A stretch of DNA of 64,000 nucleotides from positions 1 to 64,000 of the forward strand of contig DASVPR010000023.1 of NCBI GenBank assembly GCA_036389485.1, in the 5' to 3' direction. Numbering within the stretch: the first letter of the stretch is position 1; every line of letters begins with the position of its first letter. Shown one piece after another: positions 7,455 to 15,588 of this stretch. This DNA comes from CADCVT01 sp036389485 (GTDB lineage: Bacteria > Actinomycetota > Thermoleophilia > Solirubrobacterales > Solirubrobacteraceae). Under the pieces are notes generated by a model. The model worked only from the letters and a program-made list of their open reading frames with translations, was not told the origin of the DNA and did not search any database. The position numbers were made by a program, and so were the translations under genes.

Positions 7455-8438
7455 ATGGGTGAGCGTGACGGCATCGAGGTCGAGGGCCTCGTCAGGGAGT
7501 TCAAGGGCGGGATCCGCGCGGTCGACGGGATCGACCTGCGGGTGGCCCCCGGCGAGATCTACGGGTTCCTCGGGCCGAACGGCGCCGGCAAGTCGACGAC
7601 CGTCCTCATGCTGACGACGCTGCTGCCGCCGACGGCGGGGCGCGCGAGCGTCGGCGGCTTCGACGTCGCGCGCCAGGGCGCCGAGGTCCGGCGCCGCATC
7701 GGCGCCGCGCTGCAGGAGGCCGCCCTCGACGACTTCCTCACCGGTCGCGAGCACATGGAGCTGCAAGGCGGGCTGCACGGGCTCAGCGCGGCGGAGCGCG
7801 CCGAGCGCGGCACCGTGCTGCTCGAGCGCGTCGGGCTGACCGAGGCGGCGGACCGCAAGGTCGGGGGGTACTCGGGCGGCATGAAGCGGCGCCTCGACCT
7901 GGCGCTCGCGCTCGTCCACCGCCCGTCGATCCTCTTCCTCGACGAGCCCACCACCGGCCTCGATCCGCAGAGCCGCAGCGCGCTGTGGGAGGAGGTCGCG
8001 CGGCTGGCGCACCAGGACGGCGTGACCGTCTTCCTGACCACGCAGTACCTCGAGGAGGCCGACGTCCTCGCCGACCGCGTCGGGATCATCGACCGCGGGC
8101 ACATCGTCGCCGAGGGCACGCCGGCGGCGCTGAAGGCCGAGATCGGCCAGGCGACGGTGGAGGCCGAGCCGGCCGATCCGAACGACGTCGACCGCGCCCG
8201 CGGGGTGCTCGCGCGGTTCGGCGCGCCCGGGGCGGCGGGAGCGAAGGGCTGCGGCGTGCAGCTGCGCGGCGGGCCGGACCAGCTCGCCGAGATCGTGCGC
8301 GCGTTCGACGCCGAGGGCATCCGCATCGCCAACCTGCAGCTGCATGCGCCGTCGCTCGACGACGTCTTCCTGGCGAAGACCGGCCGCTCGCTCGAGGGCG
8401 CGCGCGAGGAGGAAGAGCAGGAGCAGCTCGCGGCGTGA
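7455..8438 (+). CDS. ABC exporter ATP-binding protein, DrrA type
   Basis: A 327-residue ATPase subunit of a daunorubicin-resistance-type (ABC-2) exporter. Visible are Walker A (GPNGAGKST), Q-loop (AALQEAALDDFLTGREH), signature (YSGGMKRRLDLALAL), Walker B (ILFLDEPTTGLDP) and switch region (TTQYLEEADVLADRV), followed by the C-terminal accessory domain of DrrA proteins ending in an acidic tail. It powers the two membrane proteins encoded downstream. Its stop overlaps the GTG of the first permease gene. It is likely controlled by the divergent MarR regulator. Confidence 0.93.
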   Translation: MGERDGIEVEGLVREFKGGIRAVDGIDLRVAPGEIYGFLGPNGAGKSTTVLMLTTLLPPTAGRASVGGFDVARQGAEVRRRIGAALQEAALDDFLTGREHMELQGGLHGLSAAERAERGTVLLERVGLTEAADRKVGGYSGGMKRRLDLALALVHRPSILFLDEPTTGLDPQSRSALWEEVARLAHQDGVTVFLTTQYLEEADVLADRVGIIDRGHIVAEGTPAALKAEIGQATVEAEPADPNDVDRARGVLARFGAPGAAGAKGCGVQLRGGPDQLAEIVRAFDAEGIRIANLQLHAPSLDDVFLAKTGRSLEGAREEEEQEQLAA

Positions 8439-9211
8439 GGGCGCTCGTCGCCCAAGTCGGCTGGGTCGCGCGGCGATCGGTGCGCCGCTCGATGCGCCAG
8501 CCCGCGATCGTCTTCCCGACGATCGTGTTCCCGCTCGTGCTGCTCGCGGTCAACGCGCCCGGGCTGGAGGAGGCCACGAGGCTGCCGGGCTTCCCGACCG
8601 ACTCGTATCTGGACTTCGCGATCGCCGTCTGCTTCCTCCAGGGCGCGCTCTTCGCGCTGACCACGGCGGGGACCGAGCTCGCGCACGATGTCGAGACCGG
8701 CTTCCTCTCGCGGCTGTCGCTCACCCCGCTGCGCAGCGTCGCGCTGCTCCTCGGGCAGGTCGCGGGCGCGGTGACGATCGGGATCCTCGGGACGATCCTC
8801 TACATCACCGTCGGGCTGATCGCCGGCGTGTCCGTCTCCGCGGGCGCCGGCGGCGTGCTCGTGCTGCTCGCGCTGTCGCTGCTCGTGTGCCTGAGCTTCG
8901 CGGCGATCGGCGCGCTGATGGGGCTGAGGACCGGGTCGGGCGAGGCGGTGCAGGCGGCGTTCCCGCTCATGTTCGTCCTGTTCTTCCTGTCGTCGATCAA
9001 CCTTCCGCGCGACCTGATCGAGGTCGACTGGTTCCGCACGATCGCGACGTGGAACCCGATCTCCTACCTCGTCGAGGCGTTCCGCTCGCTGATCATCTCC
9101 GGCTGGGACGGGGGCGCGCTGTGGCGCGGGTTCGCGGTCGCGCTCGGGATCCTCGTGCTGGCGGCGCTCGGCGCGCGGTCGGCGCTGCTGAGCAGGATGG
9201 AGCGCACATGA
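8435..9211 (+). CDS. ABC-2 type permease (first of two)
   Basis: A 258-residue membrane subunit with about six hydrophobic segments (for example IVFPTIVFPLVLLAV, VTIGILGTILYITVGLIAG, LVLLALSLLVCLSF, FPLMFVLFFLSSI). The conserved TWNPISYLVEAFR segment before the last membrane span is typical of DrrB-type permeases. It is coupled by a GTGA overlap to the ATPase gene and by an ATGA overlap to the second permease. It is expected to form a heterodimer with that permease; cargo unknown. Confidence 0.9.
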   Translation: MRALVAQVGWVARRSVRRSMRQPAIVFPTIVFPLVLLAVNAPGLEEATRLPGFPTDSYLDFAIAVCFLQGALFALTTAGTELAHDVETGFLSRLSLTPLRSVALLLGQVAGAVTIGILGTILYITVGLIAGVSVSAGAGGVLVLLALSLLVCLSFAAIGALMGLRTGSGEAVQAAFPLMFVLFFLSSINLPRDLIEVDWFRTIATWNPISYLVEAFRSLIISGWDGGALWRGFAVALGILVLAALGARSALLSRMERT

Positions 9212-9981
9212 GCGGGCTGCTCGTCACCGCGCGCTGGGTCGCGCTGCGCAACCTCCGGCACGCGTTCACGAACCCGGCGCTGCTCGTGCCGTCGATCCTG
9301 TTCCCGCTCGTGTTCCTGCTCGCGTTCGCGGGCGGCCTCTCGTCGCTGCAGGACACGCCGGGCTTCGACTTCCGCTCCGGCTACACGTCGTTCCAGTTCG
9401 TCTTCATCCTGCTCCAGTCCGCGGCGTTCGGCGGGATCTTCACCGGGCTCGGGGTCGCCGCCGACTTCGAGTCGAAGTTCGCGCGGCGGCTGCTGCTCGC
9501 GGCGCCGGGGCGGGGCGGGATCCTGCTCGGCTACGTCGCGGCGGGCATCGTGCGGTTCGGGTTCACGGTGGCGATGGTCACGGCCGTCGGGCTGATCGCG
9601 GGGATGGAGGTCGACGGCACGGCCCCGCAGTTCGCCGCGCTGGTCGCGCTCGCGATGGTGGCGAATGCGGCGGCGACGCTGTACTCGCTCGGCTACTGCC
9701 TGCGCGTGCAGAGCGTCGCGGCGGCGCCCGCGATGCAGACGCCGATCTTCATCCTGCTCTTCCTCGCGCCGGTGTACGTGCCGCTCGACGCGCTCGACGG
9801 GTGGATCCACGCCGTCGCGTCGTGGAACCCGCTGACCGCGCTGCTCGAGGCCGGGCGCGGGTTCATCTCGGGCGACCCGGACGAGTCCGGGGTCGCGTTC
9901 GGGCTCGCGGCGGCGCTCGTCGCGCTCATGGCGGTGTGGGCCGTGCGCGGGCTGCGCCGCGCCGAGGCCGGCGACGTCTAG
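9208..9981 (+). CDS. ABC-2 type permease (second of two)
   Basis: A 257-residue paralogue of the preceding permease with the same layout: N-terminal amphipathic segment, LLVPSILFPLVFLLAFAGG first span, and the diagnostic SWNPLTALLEAGRGF motif before the last span. It completes a DrrA-B-B' exporter operon. It ends in CTAG shared with the convergent PKD-protein gene. Confidence 0.9.
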   Translation: MSGLLVTARWVALRNLRHAFTNPALLVPSILFPLVFLLAFAGGLSSLQDTPGFDFRSGYTSFQFVFILLQSAAFGGIFTGLGVAADFESKFARRLLLAAPGRGGILLGYVAAGIVRFGFTVAMVTAVGLIAGMEVDGTAPQFAALVALAMVANAAATLYSLGYCLRVQSVAAAPAMQTPIFILLFLAPVYVPLDALDGWIHAVASWNPLTALLEAGRGFISGDPDESGVAFGLAAALVALMAVWAVRGLRRAEAGDV

Positions 9982-12467
9982 CGCCCGACGACGACCGTGT
10001 GCCGCACGCCCGCGACGATCACCCGGAGGCGGGTGCCGGGGGCTAGGCGGCGGCGCCCCGGCCGCACGTGCGCGACGACGACGCGGCCGGCGGGAAGCGT
10101 GACGCGCCTCTGCGCGCCCGCGCCGGCCCGGAGGACCACGGTCGTCGTGCGGTCGGCGACGAGGCGGACGCGGACGCCGCGCCGCCGCACGCTCCGCGCC
10201 GACTGACGCCGCGCGACCCGGACGTCGAGCCGCGCCCCCGCGTTGTTGCCGGAGGACAGGATCGGGTCGGCGGGAAGCCGCGGCGCGTCGCGGGCGGCGT
10301 CGGCCGCGGGATCGCCGCCGCCGCGCGAGTCGCCGCCGGAGAGGTCGCCGCCGGAGGCGTCGCCTCCTCCGCCGCCTGAGCGATCCCCGGCGCCGTCGCC
10401 GCCCCCGGAGGTGTCGCTCTCGCCGCCGCCCCCGGAGGTGTCGCCTCCGCCATCGCCCCCGGAGGTGTCGCCTCCGCCGTCGCCGCCGCCGGTGTCGCCC
10501 CCTCCGCCGCCGGTGTCGCCGCCTCCGCCGCCGCTCCCGCCTTCGTCCTCCGCCTCGCGCACGTGGATCACGACCTCCGCGGACGCCTCGGCGCCGAGGT
10601 CGTCCTCGGCCCAGACGGTCACCTTGTGGTCGCCGGGCTCGTAGAAGGCGATTGGCGTCTTCGGCTCGGTCGTCCACCAGTCGGGGTTGGCGTCGCCGTC
10701 GCCGTCCCAGCGGTAGGACACGATCTCGCCGTCGGGGTCCGCGGACTCGGAGGCGTCGAGCTCGATGATCTCGCCCGTCTCCGGCTCTTCCGGGACCGCT
10801 CGGAGCGACGCCGTCGGCGGGTCGGTCACCTTGATGAGCGCGTTGCCGTCGGACCATCCGTCGTCGCTGTGGACCCGGTAGTTGACGGTGTGCCGCCCGC
10901 GCGTCTCGAAGACGTGGTCGACGTACGGCTGCTCGCTCTCCTCGATCTCGAAGACGCCGTCGTCGTCGAGGTCCCAGCTGAAGCGCTTGCCCTCCTCGCC
11001 CGGCTCGACGCTGTTCGAGAGGTCGAGGCGGCGGCTCGTGCCGGGCGGCGCGACCTCGGGCGTGACCGTGAAGCCCGGCGGGACCGCCGGGCAGCTCGAC
11101 GGGCTCTGCTCCTCGGCCTCGGCGTCGCGCGCGAGCATGTACGCGGGCAGCGGCCGGTGGCTCCAGCGCTGCCAGAGCAGGCCGGCGTCGCCGTGGGTGT
11201 CGAAGAACGCCGTCGCCGGGCTCCCGTACGGCCGCGGGCAGTGGATCGTCTCGGGCGCGTCGAAGCCGCCGGCGTCGTTGCCGCGCGCGATCCGCAGCTG
11301 GTTGGTGCGGAAGTCCTCGTAGAAGACCGACGGGGTCCCGTCCGCCTTCAGCGCGACCACCGGCCGCGCGCCCAGGTCGAGGCTGACGCTCAGCGCGTCG
11401 CTGAACGTCCCCGTGACGAGGTCGGCCCGTACCGCGCGCGTGTCCGCGCCGGAGCCGCCGCGCGAGACGGACCCATCGCCGTACTCCTCGCTCGTCGCGT
11501 GGTACTCGGCCCACGACACGACGGCCGATCCTCCGGCCCCCGCCGCGACCGCGGGCGCGTCGTCGATGTGACCGTCCGGGCCGATCTGCCGCGCGGGGCC
11601 GAACGGCAGGGCGGGCTGCGCGATCGCCGCGCGCATCGGACCGGAGTGCTCGCCGGCGACGGACTCCGGCCACGCCGCGAGCGCGCGCCCGGCGGTGTCG
11701 TAGGCGACGGCCGGGACGCCCGAGCGCGCCCCCGGCGCCGAGAGCTGCTGCGGGGCGCCGAACGCCGCGCCGCCGGCGGGCCGCCGCGCCACCCACGTCC
11801 GGCCGCCGGTGTCCCACGGACCGTCGCGCCATCCGACCGCGAGCTCGCCCTCCGGCGAGACGGCCACGCCCGCGGTGTACCACCAGTCGCCCTCCGGGAT
11901 GTCGCCCGCGATCGGCTGCGCGGGGAGGAAGGCGGCGCCGGCGGGCCGGAACGCGACGTAGTAGCGCTTGGCCGCGAAGGCGGCGTTGTACCACTCGTAG
12001 AGGATCGCGAGATCGCCGCGCGCGTTCGAAGCGGCGTCGATGAAGTTGGTCGCGTTCGCGATGTCCGCGGCCGGGCCGAAGGGCCCGCCGGGCAGCCGGT
12101 CCGCGACGCGGATCCGGTAGCCGTAGGCCTCCTCGTACGCGAGCCAGACCGCGCTCGCCCCGCCGGCGCCGTCCGTGACGACCTCCGGCGTGTAGGTCGG
12201 CCCGGCGTCGAGCAGCGCGTCCGGGCCGTCGCCGCCGCCGCGCGGCCGGATCTCCGCGTAGGTCGCGCCGCCGCCCTTGTTCCAGACGATGACGCTCTCG
12301 TCGAGCGCGGTCACCGCGGCGTCGGCGGAGAACGCGTCGTACGGCGCGGCCGCGGTGTGCGTCCAGGCGCGGGCCGCGTCGGCGGCGGCGGGCGCGAGTC
12401 CGGAGCCCGCGAGCGCGAGAAGAAGCAAGGCGATCCGTCGCGCAGCGCTCAAGGCAATGCACAGCAT
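9978..12467 (-). CDS. Secreted PKD-repeat protein with Gly-rich hinge
   Basis: An 829-residue exported protein of unknown role. A signal peptide (RRIALLLLALAGSGLAPAAADA) leads to a long region of about 420 residues with repeated segments of TYxPEVVTDGAGGASAVW and VAVSPEGELAVGWRDG style, resembling beta-propeller-like secreted proteins. Two PKD-like immunoglobulin folds follow at about 455-630 (FSWDLDDDGVFE, SYRWDGDGDANPDWW, HKVTVWAEDDLGAE). A Gly/Asp/Ser/Thr hinge lies near 635-720 and a basic C-terminal beta domain ends ...VVVGR. Probably cell-surface or extracellular. The ATG at 12467 was used; a TTG about 5 codons downstream would give a more ordinary signal peptide. Confidence 0.8.
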   Translation of the reverse strand: MLCIALSAARRIALLLLALAGSGLAPAAADAARAWTHTAAAPYDAFSADAAVTALDESVIVWNKGGGATYAEIRPRGGGDGPDALLDAGPTYTPEVVTDGAGGASAVWLAYEEAYGYRIRVADRLPGGPFGPAADIANATNFIDAASNARGDLAILYEWYNAAFAAKRYYVAFRPAGAAFLPAQPIAGDIPEGDWWYTAGVAVSPEGELAVGWRDGPWDTGGRTWVARRPAGGAAFGAPQQLSAPGARSGVPAVAYDTAGRALAAWPESVAGEHSGPMRAAIAQPALPFGPARQIGPDGHIDDAPAVAAGAGGSAVVSWAEYHATSEEYGDGSVSRGGSGADTRAVRADLVTGTFSDALSVSLDLGARPVVALKADGTPSVFYEDFRTNQLRIARGNDAGGFDAPETIHCPRPYGSPATAFFDTHGDAGLLWQRWSHRPLPAYMLARDAEAEEQSPSSCPAVPPGFTVTPEVAPPGTSRRLDLSNSVEPGEEGKRFSWDLDDDGVFEIEESEQPYVDHVFETRGRHTVNYRVHSDDGWSDGNALIKVTDPPTASLRAVPEEPETGEIIELDASESADPDGEIVSYRWDGDGDANPDWWTTEPKTPIAFYEPGDHKVTVWAEDDLGAEASAEVVIHVREAEDEGGSGGGGGDTGGGGGDTGGGDGGGDTSGGDGGGDTSGGGGESDTSGGGDGAGDRSGGGGGDASGGDLSGGDSRGGGDPAADAARDAPRLPADPILSSGNNAGARLDVRVARRQSARSVRRRGVRVRLVADRTTTVVLRAGAGAQRRVTLPAGRVVVAHVRPGRRRLAPGTRLRVIVAGVRHTVVVGR
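10300..10550 (-). repeat. Tandem Gly-rich codon repeats within the PKD-protein gene
   Basis: Degenerate repeats of about 18-24 bp, read on the plus strand as tcgCCtCCgCCgCC-like units, encode GGGDTSGGDGG-type peptide repeats. They are in frame and form a flexible linker between the PKD domains and the C-terminal domain. They are likely to vary in copy number by slippage. Confidence 0.7.
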
Positions 12468-12548
12468 TCCAGATCGCCGCGCCGCGCGCGAGGGTTGGCG
12501 CTCAGAGAGCCGCGGGGGTCGCGGCGCGCCGCGCGCCGCTCTGCTGCG

Positions 12549-12740
12549 TCAGTAGTCGGCGCGCTTGGCCGCGTCGTGGGCGGCCTCGGGCGGCTCGTCC
12601 GGCCAGTGGCCGTGCTCGTCGAAGAACGCGCGGGCGTCGTCCTCCTCGTGCCGCTCGCCGTGGCCGGTGCGGATCAGGAGCACGAGCGCGGGGATGCTCG
12701 CCAGCGCCAGCCCGACCGTGATCCAGTCGATGACGCTCAC
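12549..12740 (-). CDS. Small single-span membrane protein
   Basis: A 63-residue protein: MSVIDWITVGLALASIPALV is one transmembrane segment, followed by a hydrophilic His/Glu/Asp-rich tail (GHGERHEEDDARAFFDEHGHWPDEP). The GTG at 12740 overlaps the TGA of the MOSC gene (GTGA), so it is translationally coupled to it. No family is recognised. The tail could bind metal, but that is speculation. Confidence 0.65.
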   Translation of the reverse strand: MSVIDWITVGLALASIPALVLLIRTGHGERHEEDDARAFFDEHGHWPDEPPEAAHDAAKRADY

Positions 12741-13411
12741 AACACCTCGACCGGGTCGCCCACGCGGATGCGCGCCGGGCCGTGCGCCTGCGCGCGGAAG
12801 CCGAAGAACGTGTCGTGCCGGTCGTTGATCGTGCGCAGCACGTCGGGCGCCTGCACGAGCGTGTCCGGGTCGTGGATGGTGATCGCGCAGCGGTCGCACG
12901 GGTGCAGGATCGTGAGCTCCGCCTCGCCGACGCGGATCGTGCGGCCTTCCCAGCCCGACTCCGCGAACGGCTCGGCGTCCCCGAGGTCCGCGTGGACGTT
13001 GGTCCGGAAGCGGCGGATGTCGAGCGGGAACCCGAGCTCCTCCTCCAGGCGCCGGCGCGACGCCTCGCTCGTGATCAGCAGCGTCCCCTGGACGTCGTGC
13101 AGCCCGGCCGGGTCCTCGACGAGCGCGACGTCCTTGCCCAGGTGCTCGGAGACCGCGCGCTCGAGCTCGACGTCCCACGCGTAGCCGCGGCCGTCCGGCC
13201 CGGCGATCGTCAGCCCGCCGTTGAGCGACGCGTGCCAGCCGAGCATCTTCGGCGCGGCCCGCGCCGTGAGCCGGCGCCCGCCGCGGAACCAGACGGCCTT
13301 CCGGCGGTCGCCCTCGACGCCCCGCTCGTCGAGCGCCGCCTCGTCCAGCGGCTCGCCGCCCATCGACTTGACGGGGTAGCGGTGGAGCGAGAGGACACGG
13401 CCGCGAGCCAT
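12737..13411 (-). CDS. MOSC-domain protein
   Basis: A 224-residue protein with the MOSC N-terminal beta-barrel (VLSLHRYPVKSMGGEPLDEA, GVEGDRRKAVW) and the MOSC domain with its conserved cysteine in LHPCDRCAITIHDPDT. MOSC proteins carry or transfer sulphur for molybdenum-dependent reactions, as in MCSF and mARC. I chose the ATG at 13411 because it removes overlap with the divergent gene and has TAGTCT (complement of 13419-13424) 7 bp upstream. Partner enzymes are not visible; a molybdopterin oxidoreductase lies 12 kb away. Confidence 0.87.
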   Translation of the reverse strand: MARGRVLSLHRYPVKSMGGEPLDEAALDERGVEGDRRKAVWFRGGRRLTARAAPKMLGWHASLNGGLTIAGPDGRGYAWDVELERAVSEHLGKDVALVEDPAGLHDVQGTLLITSEASRRRLEEELGFPLDIRRFRTNVHADLGDAEPFAESGWEGRTIRVGEAELTILHPCDRCAITIHDPDTLVQAPDVLRTINDRHDTFFGFRAQAHGPARIRVGDPVEVL

Positions 13412-13430
13412 ACGTTGCAGACTACGAGCC

Positions 13431-13841
13431 ATGCCCCTCGATCCCGACGTACGCGAGCTGTTCGAGAAGCCGAACTACGTCCACCTCGCGACGTCGATGC
13501 CGGACGGGTCGCCGCATGCGGTCGCGGTGTGGTCGGGCTTCGTCGACGGCGACCGGCTCGGGTTCTTCACGCAGCCCGCCTCGCGCAAGGCGAGGAACGT
13601 CGCGCGCGACCCGCGCGTGGCGCTGAGCGTCGTCGACCGCGACAACCCGTACCGGACGGCGTCGGTCCGCGGGCGCGTGGTCGAGACCGTCGAGGGCGAC
13701 GCCGCGCTGGAGTGGATGGACGCCCGCGCCGTGGAGTACACGGGCCGCCCGTTCCCGATGCGGTCGGGCACGCTGTACGTCATCGAGCCGGAGAAGGTGC
13801 ACAAGATGACGTTGCCGTTCGAGGACCGCGCGTCGGACTAG
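13431..13841 (+). CDS. PPOX-class split-barrel protein, probably F420-dependent
   Basis: A 136-residue flavin/deazaflavin-binding split-barrel protein. The order FEKPNYVHLATSMPDGSPHAVAVW, DGDRLGFFTQPASRKARNVARDPRVALSVVD and RGRVVETVEGD is typical of the pyridoxamine-phosphate-oxidase-like enzymes that actinobacteria use with cofactor F420. The substrate is unknown; the family reduces enones or acts on quinones and tetrapyrroles. It is divergent from the MOSC gene across 19 bp. Confidence 0.82.
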   Translation: MPLDPDVRELFEKPNYVHLATSMPDGSPHAVAVWSGFVDGDRLGFFTQPASRKARNVARDPRVALSVVDRDNPYRTASVRGRVVETVEGDAALEWMDARAVEYTGRPFPMRSGTLYVIEPEKVHKMTLPFEDRASD

Positions 13842-13870
13842 CACGCCCGCCGCGCGGGAACGAAGTCCTC

Positions 13871-14635
13871 ATGGCCCGGATCCTGGCCGCCTCCCTGGCC
13901 GCGGCGCTCCTCATCGCGCCCGGCTCCGCGCCGGCCGCGAAGCGCGTGCCGCGCACCTGCGACCTCCTCACCGGGCCGATCGTGCTGCAGACGAGTGAGA
14001 TCAAGATCGTGAAGCGGAACGTGCGCGACGTCCCGCGGCGGGTGCGGCCCGGCGTGGCGAGGGGCGGGTTCGTCGGGCGCCGGTTCTACGGCTGCGCGTA
14101 CCCGAGGGGCCGTGTCCACGAGCTGGGCTCGAGCGGCACGACCTACCTGTACGAACGCGGCCGCCGCGGGCGGGTGCGCCGGACCGGCGTGCGCGGCACG
14201 TCCCGGATGGCGTTCTCGAGCCCGGTCGGGACGTACGTCCTCAGCCGCAGCATGGACACCATCGCGGGCGGGCCGAGCGCCGGGACCTACCAGAGCGGGC
14301 TCGTCCAGGACCTCGCGACGGGCGACCGCTACCCGTACTGGGACAGCGACGCGACGACGAACCCGAACGTCGAGTTCGTAGGCGAACCGCCGGCGAGGGT
14401 GATCCTGTCCGAGCAGGGCCTGCTCGCCGCGATCTTCGACGACGACCTCAACGGCGTGCGCTCGGTCCGGGGGTTCAGCGCGACGGGCACGCAGGAGGTC
14501 CTCGACACGGTCCCCTTCGATCGCCGCGGCGACATCCCGCTCGACTCGCTCGCGCTCGACGGCACGACCGTCTCGTGGACGAATGCGGGCGTCCCGAAGA
14601 GCGCGCGGCTCAGCGACGGAGGCCGAGCGCGCTAA
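13871..14635 (+). CDS. Secreted protein of unknown function
   Basis: A 254-residue exported protein with a signal peptide (ILAASLAAALLIAPGSAPAAA-like, cleaved near residue 23). The mature part contains Cys residues in RTCDLL and FYGCAYP and beta-rich repeats such as MAFSSPVGTYVLSRS and LDSLALDGTTVSWTNAG, reminiscent of beta-propeller-like secreted proteins of this lineage. No catalytic motif seen. Its last 26 bp overlap the convergent SGNH gene. Confidence 0.65.
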   Translation: MARILAASLAAALLIAPGSAPAAKRVPRTCDLLTGPIVLQTSEIKIVKRNVRDVPRRVRPGVARGGFVGRRFYGCAYPRGRVHELGSSGTTYLYERGRRGRVRRTGVRGTSRMAFSSPVGTYVLSRSMDTIAGGPSAGTYQSGLVQDLATGDRYPYWDSDATTNPNVEFVGEPPARVILSEQGLLAAIFDDDLNGVRSVRGFSATGTQEVLDTVPFDRRGDIPLDSLALDGTTVSWTNAGVPKSARLSDGGRAR

Positions 14636-15515
14636 GCCGCGCGCCGAGGTAGGGCGCGAGCGTGCGGCCGAAGGCGGCGGTGATGTGGCCTGCGTCCTTG
14701 TGCGTCAGCACGCCGCCGACGACCGGGAAGCAAAGGCGGGTGTCGCAGAAGTAGCGGGTCATGTCGACGAGGACGACGCGGCCGCCGGCGCGACGGGCTG
14801 CGTCGGCGGCGGGATCGGGAAGCACGGCGCGGCGCCGGGGGACCGCGCACACCTCGCCCGCGGGCAGGCGGCGGCGCAGCGCGGCGACGACGCACCGGCG
14901 CGCCGACGGCGGGCGCCGCGGCGTGTCGCGGATGACGACGATGCGCTTGACGGTCGGCGGGACGTTGGCCCATGCGGTCAGGTAGCCGGCGAGCTCGGCG
15001 CGGTAGGAGCCCTTCACGCGCACGCGGTGCTGCGAGACGAAGATCGTGTCGACGCCCGGGTGCTCGAGCAGCCACCGGTGGACGGCGGCACGCCAGCGAA
15101 TGCACTCCGCCGTGAGCCCGCCGCGCAGGATCGGCGTCGCCGTCGACAGCGGGCAGCCGTTGCGGCTCAGCGAGAAGCCCGCCCAGCCCCGCAGCCGCGC
15201 GATCGGGTTGAGCGCGGCGCGCCAGTGGACGGCGTGCGAGTCGCCGATCAGCGCGATCCGCCGGGTCGCGACGTTCTCCGGCGCGCCGAACTCGCAGACG
15301 TTCGGGTACTGGAGCCGCGGGATCGCGCACGGCGCGTTGGGCCGCCGCAGCGCCTGCGCGGGCGTCGGCTTGACCGTGCGGTCGAGCCGGGGGTTGTGGC
15401 ACGGCCGGATGTGGTCGCGCGACGCCGCGCCCCAGCATCGCGGGACGTCGCCGGCGGCGGGCACGGCCCCGAGGAGGGCGGCGGCGAGGGCGATGGGCGG
15501 GATCGCGCGACGCAA
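14610..15515 (-). CDS. Secreted SGNH-fold hydrolase / acyltransferase-associated domain
   Basis: A 301-residue exported protein. After a signal peptide (PPIALAAALLGAVPAAG) it carries the SGNH domain normally found at the C-terminus of OafA/YrhL-like acyltransferases: GDSH at 91-94 with nucleophile S93, and D274-x-x-H277 in LTHKDAGHIT, plus paired cysteines (YFCDTRLC). Here it stands alone, without the acyltransferase membrane domain. It may (de)acetylate a surface polymer. Start is TTG at 15515; an in-frame TAG lies four codons upstream and no other start is near. Confidence 0.78.
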   Translation of the reverse strand: MRRAIPPIALAAALLGAVPAAGDVPRCWGAASRDHIRPCHNPRLDRTVKPTPAQALRRPNAPCAIPRLQYPNVCEFGAPENVATRRIALIGDSHAVHWRAALNPIARLRGWAGFSLSRNGCPLSTATPILRGGLTAECIRWRAAVHRWLLEHPGVDTIFVSQHRVRVKGSYRAELAGYLTAWANVPPTVKRIVVIRDTPRRPPSARRCVVAALRRRLPAGEVCAVPRRRAVLPDPAADAARRAGGRVVLVDMTRYFCDTRLCFPVVGGVLTHKDAGHITAAFGRTLAPYLGARLSALGLRR

Positions 15516-15533
15516 GCCGCGATCCTAGAACGA

Positions 15534-15561
15534 CGACGGCCCGGCGATTGCCGGGCCGTCG
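15534..15561 (-). terminator. Hairpin terminator after groEL
   Basis: A perfect 12-bp stem with a 4-nt loop: C + GACGGCCCGGC (15534-15545), loop gatt, GCCGGGCCGTC + G (15550-15561). It lies between the groEL stop (15589) and the convergently placed start region of the SGNH gene. The minus-strand sequence after it is only weakly T-rich. Confidence 0.7.
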
Positions 15562-15588
15562 CGCCAACTGCGGAGCGGAATCCGCTGA

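Noticed and set aside
7455..9981. DrrA/B-type exporter as the missing lasso-peptide exporter
   Set aside because: It is 20 kb away, has its own divergent MarR regulator, and is an ABC-2 system rather than the fused ABC exporter of lasso clusters.
10300..10550. Repeat array resembling a CRISPR
   Set aside because: Units are short, degenerate, directly adjacent and in frame within a coding region; no spacers and no cas genes.
13412..13430. Bidirectional -10 for the MOSC/PPOX pair
   Set aside because: The minus-strand TAGTCT fits, but no TANNNT at the right spacing is found for the plus-strand gene, so only the MOSC side was used.
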